This document shows positions 12,423 to 12,427 of a stretch of DNA of 12,427 nt, piece after piece; within the stretch, counting starts at the first letter, position 1, and every line of letters starts with the position of its first letter. This DNA comes from Candidatus Pacearchaeota archaeon (GTDB taxonomy: Archaea; Nanobdellota; Nanobdellia; Pacearchaeales; GW2011-AR1), in assembly GCA_017609795.1 (NCBI GenBank), contig JAFCDH010000030.1:1-12427 (forward strand), in the 5' to 3' direction. A program made the position numbers and the translations under genes. The notes under the pieces were generated by a model, which worked only from the letters and a program-made list of their open reading frames with translations, had not been told where the DNA came from and did not search any database.

Positions 12423-12427
12423 CCTAA

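Overview
The window looks like a piece of an archaeal chromosome from a small-genome, very AT-rich lineage, most likely DPANN (Pacearchaeota or Woesearchaeota type). The reasons are an archaeal DnaG, an archaeal EF-1alpha, TATA-box promoters about 25-30 nt before many start codons with almost no Shine-Dalgarno sites, a putative S-layer/CARDB-like secreted protein with a C-terminal anchor, and many small lineage-specific proteins. The phylum assignment is inferred from gene content, not from a search.

Layout. (1) 146-3019 (+): an SMC ATPase with a complete SMC-type head. Where the globular hinge should be there is a Rad50-like CPLC zinc hook, exactly at the protein midpoint. (2) 3121-4491 (+): a cluster of toxin-antitoxin-like genes: a PBECR-like nuclease ORF with no normal start codon followed 2 nt later by DUF2283, a RelE-like domain joined to a zinc ribbon, and a HicB-HicA pair with a shortened HicB. 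(3) 4503-5039 (-): a frameshifted gene remnant and an unrecognised 106-aa protein. (4) 5201-6175 (-): the secreted, membrane-anchored surface protein. (5) 6464-6676 (+): a small ribbon-helix-helix protein. (6) 6808-8138 (-): an endonuclease IV family protein behind a one-TM, six-cysteine ectodomain protein. (7) 8139-8949: a mostly non-coding 810-nt region with a 21-aa acidic micro-ORF and a possible small RNA unit. (8) 8950-10134 (+): DnaG. (9) 10135-10628: non-coding, with paired hairpins and a frameshifted remnant. (10) 10629-10925 (+): a small helical protein, converging on (11) EF-1alpha at 10944-12233 (-). (12) 12310-12422: a foldable segment upstream of EF-1alpha.

The most interesting non-coding observation is that seven intergenic gaps carry diverged copies of one element. 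Its parts are a TATA-like block (TATCTTATAAAATAT), then GATGAAGATGAT, then TTAAGCTACTC, then ATTATCAGATAATAAAGA. Copies lie on both strands. One overlaps the last codons of smc, and two sit in convergent gaps flanked by hairpins that keep the same fold with compensatory base changes. This could be a family of small RNA genes or a small non-autonomous mobile element. The genes do not form one pathway: replication (DnaG), repair (Nfo), chromosome structure (SMC) and translation (EF-1alpha) housekeeping genes are separated by a toxin-antitoxin cluster and lineage-specific genes.
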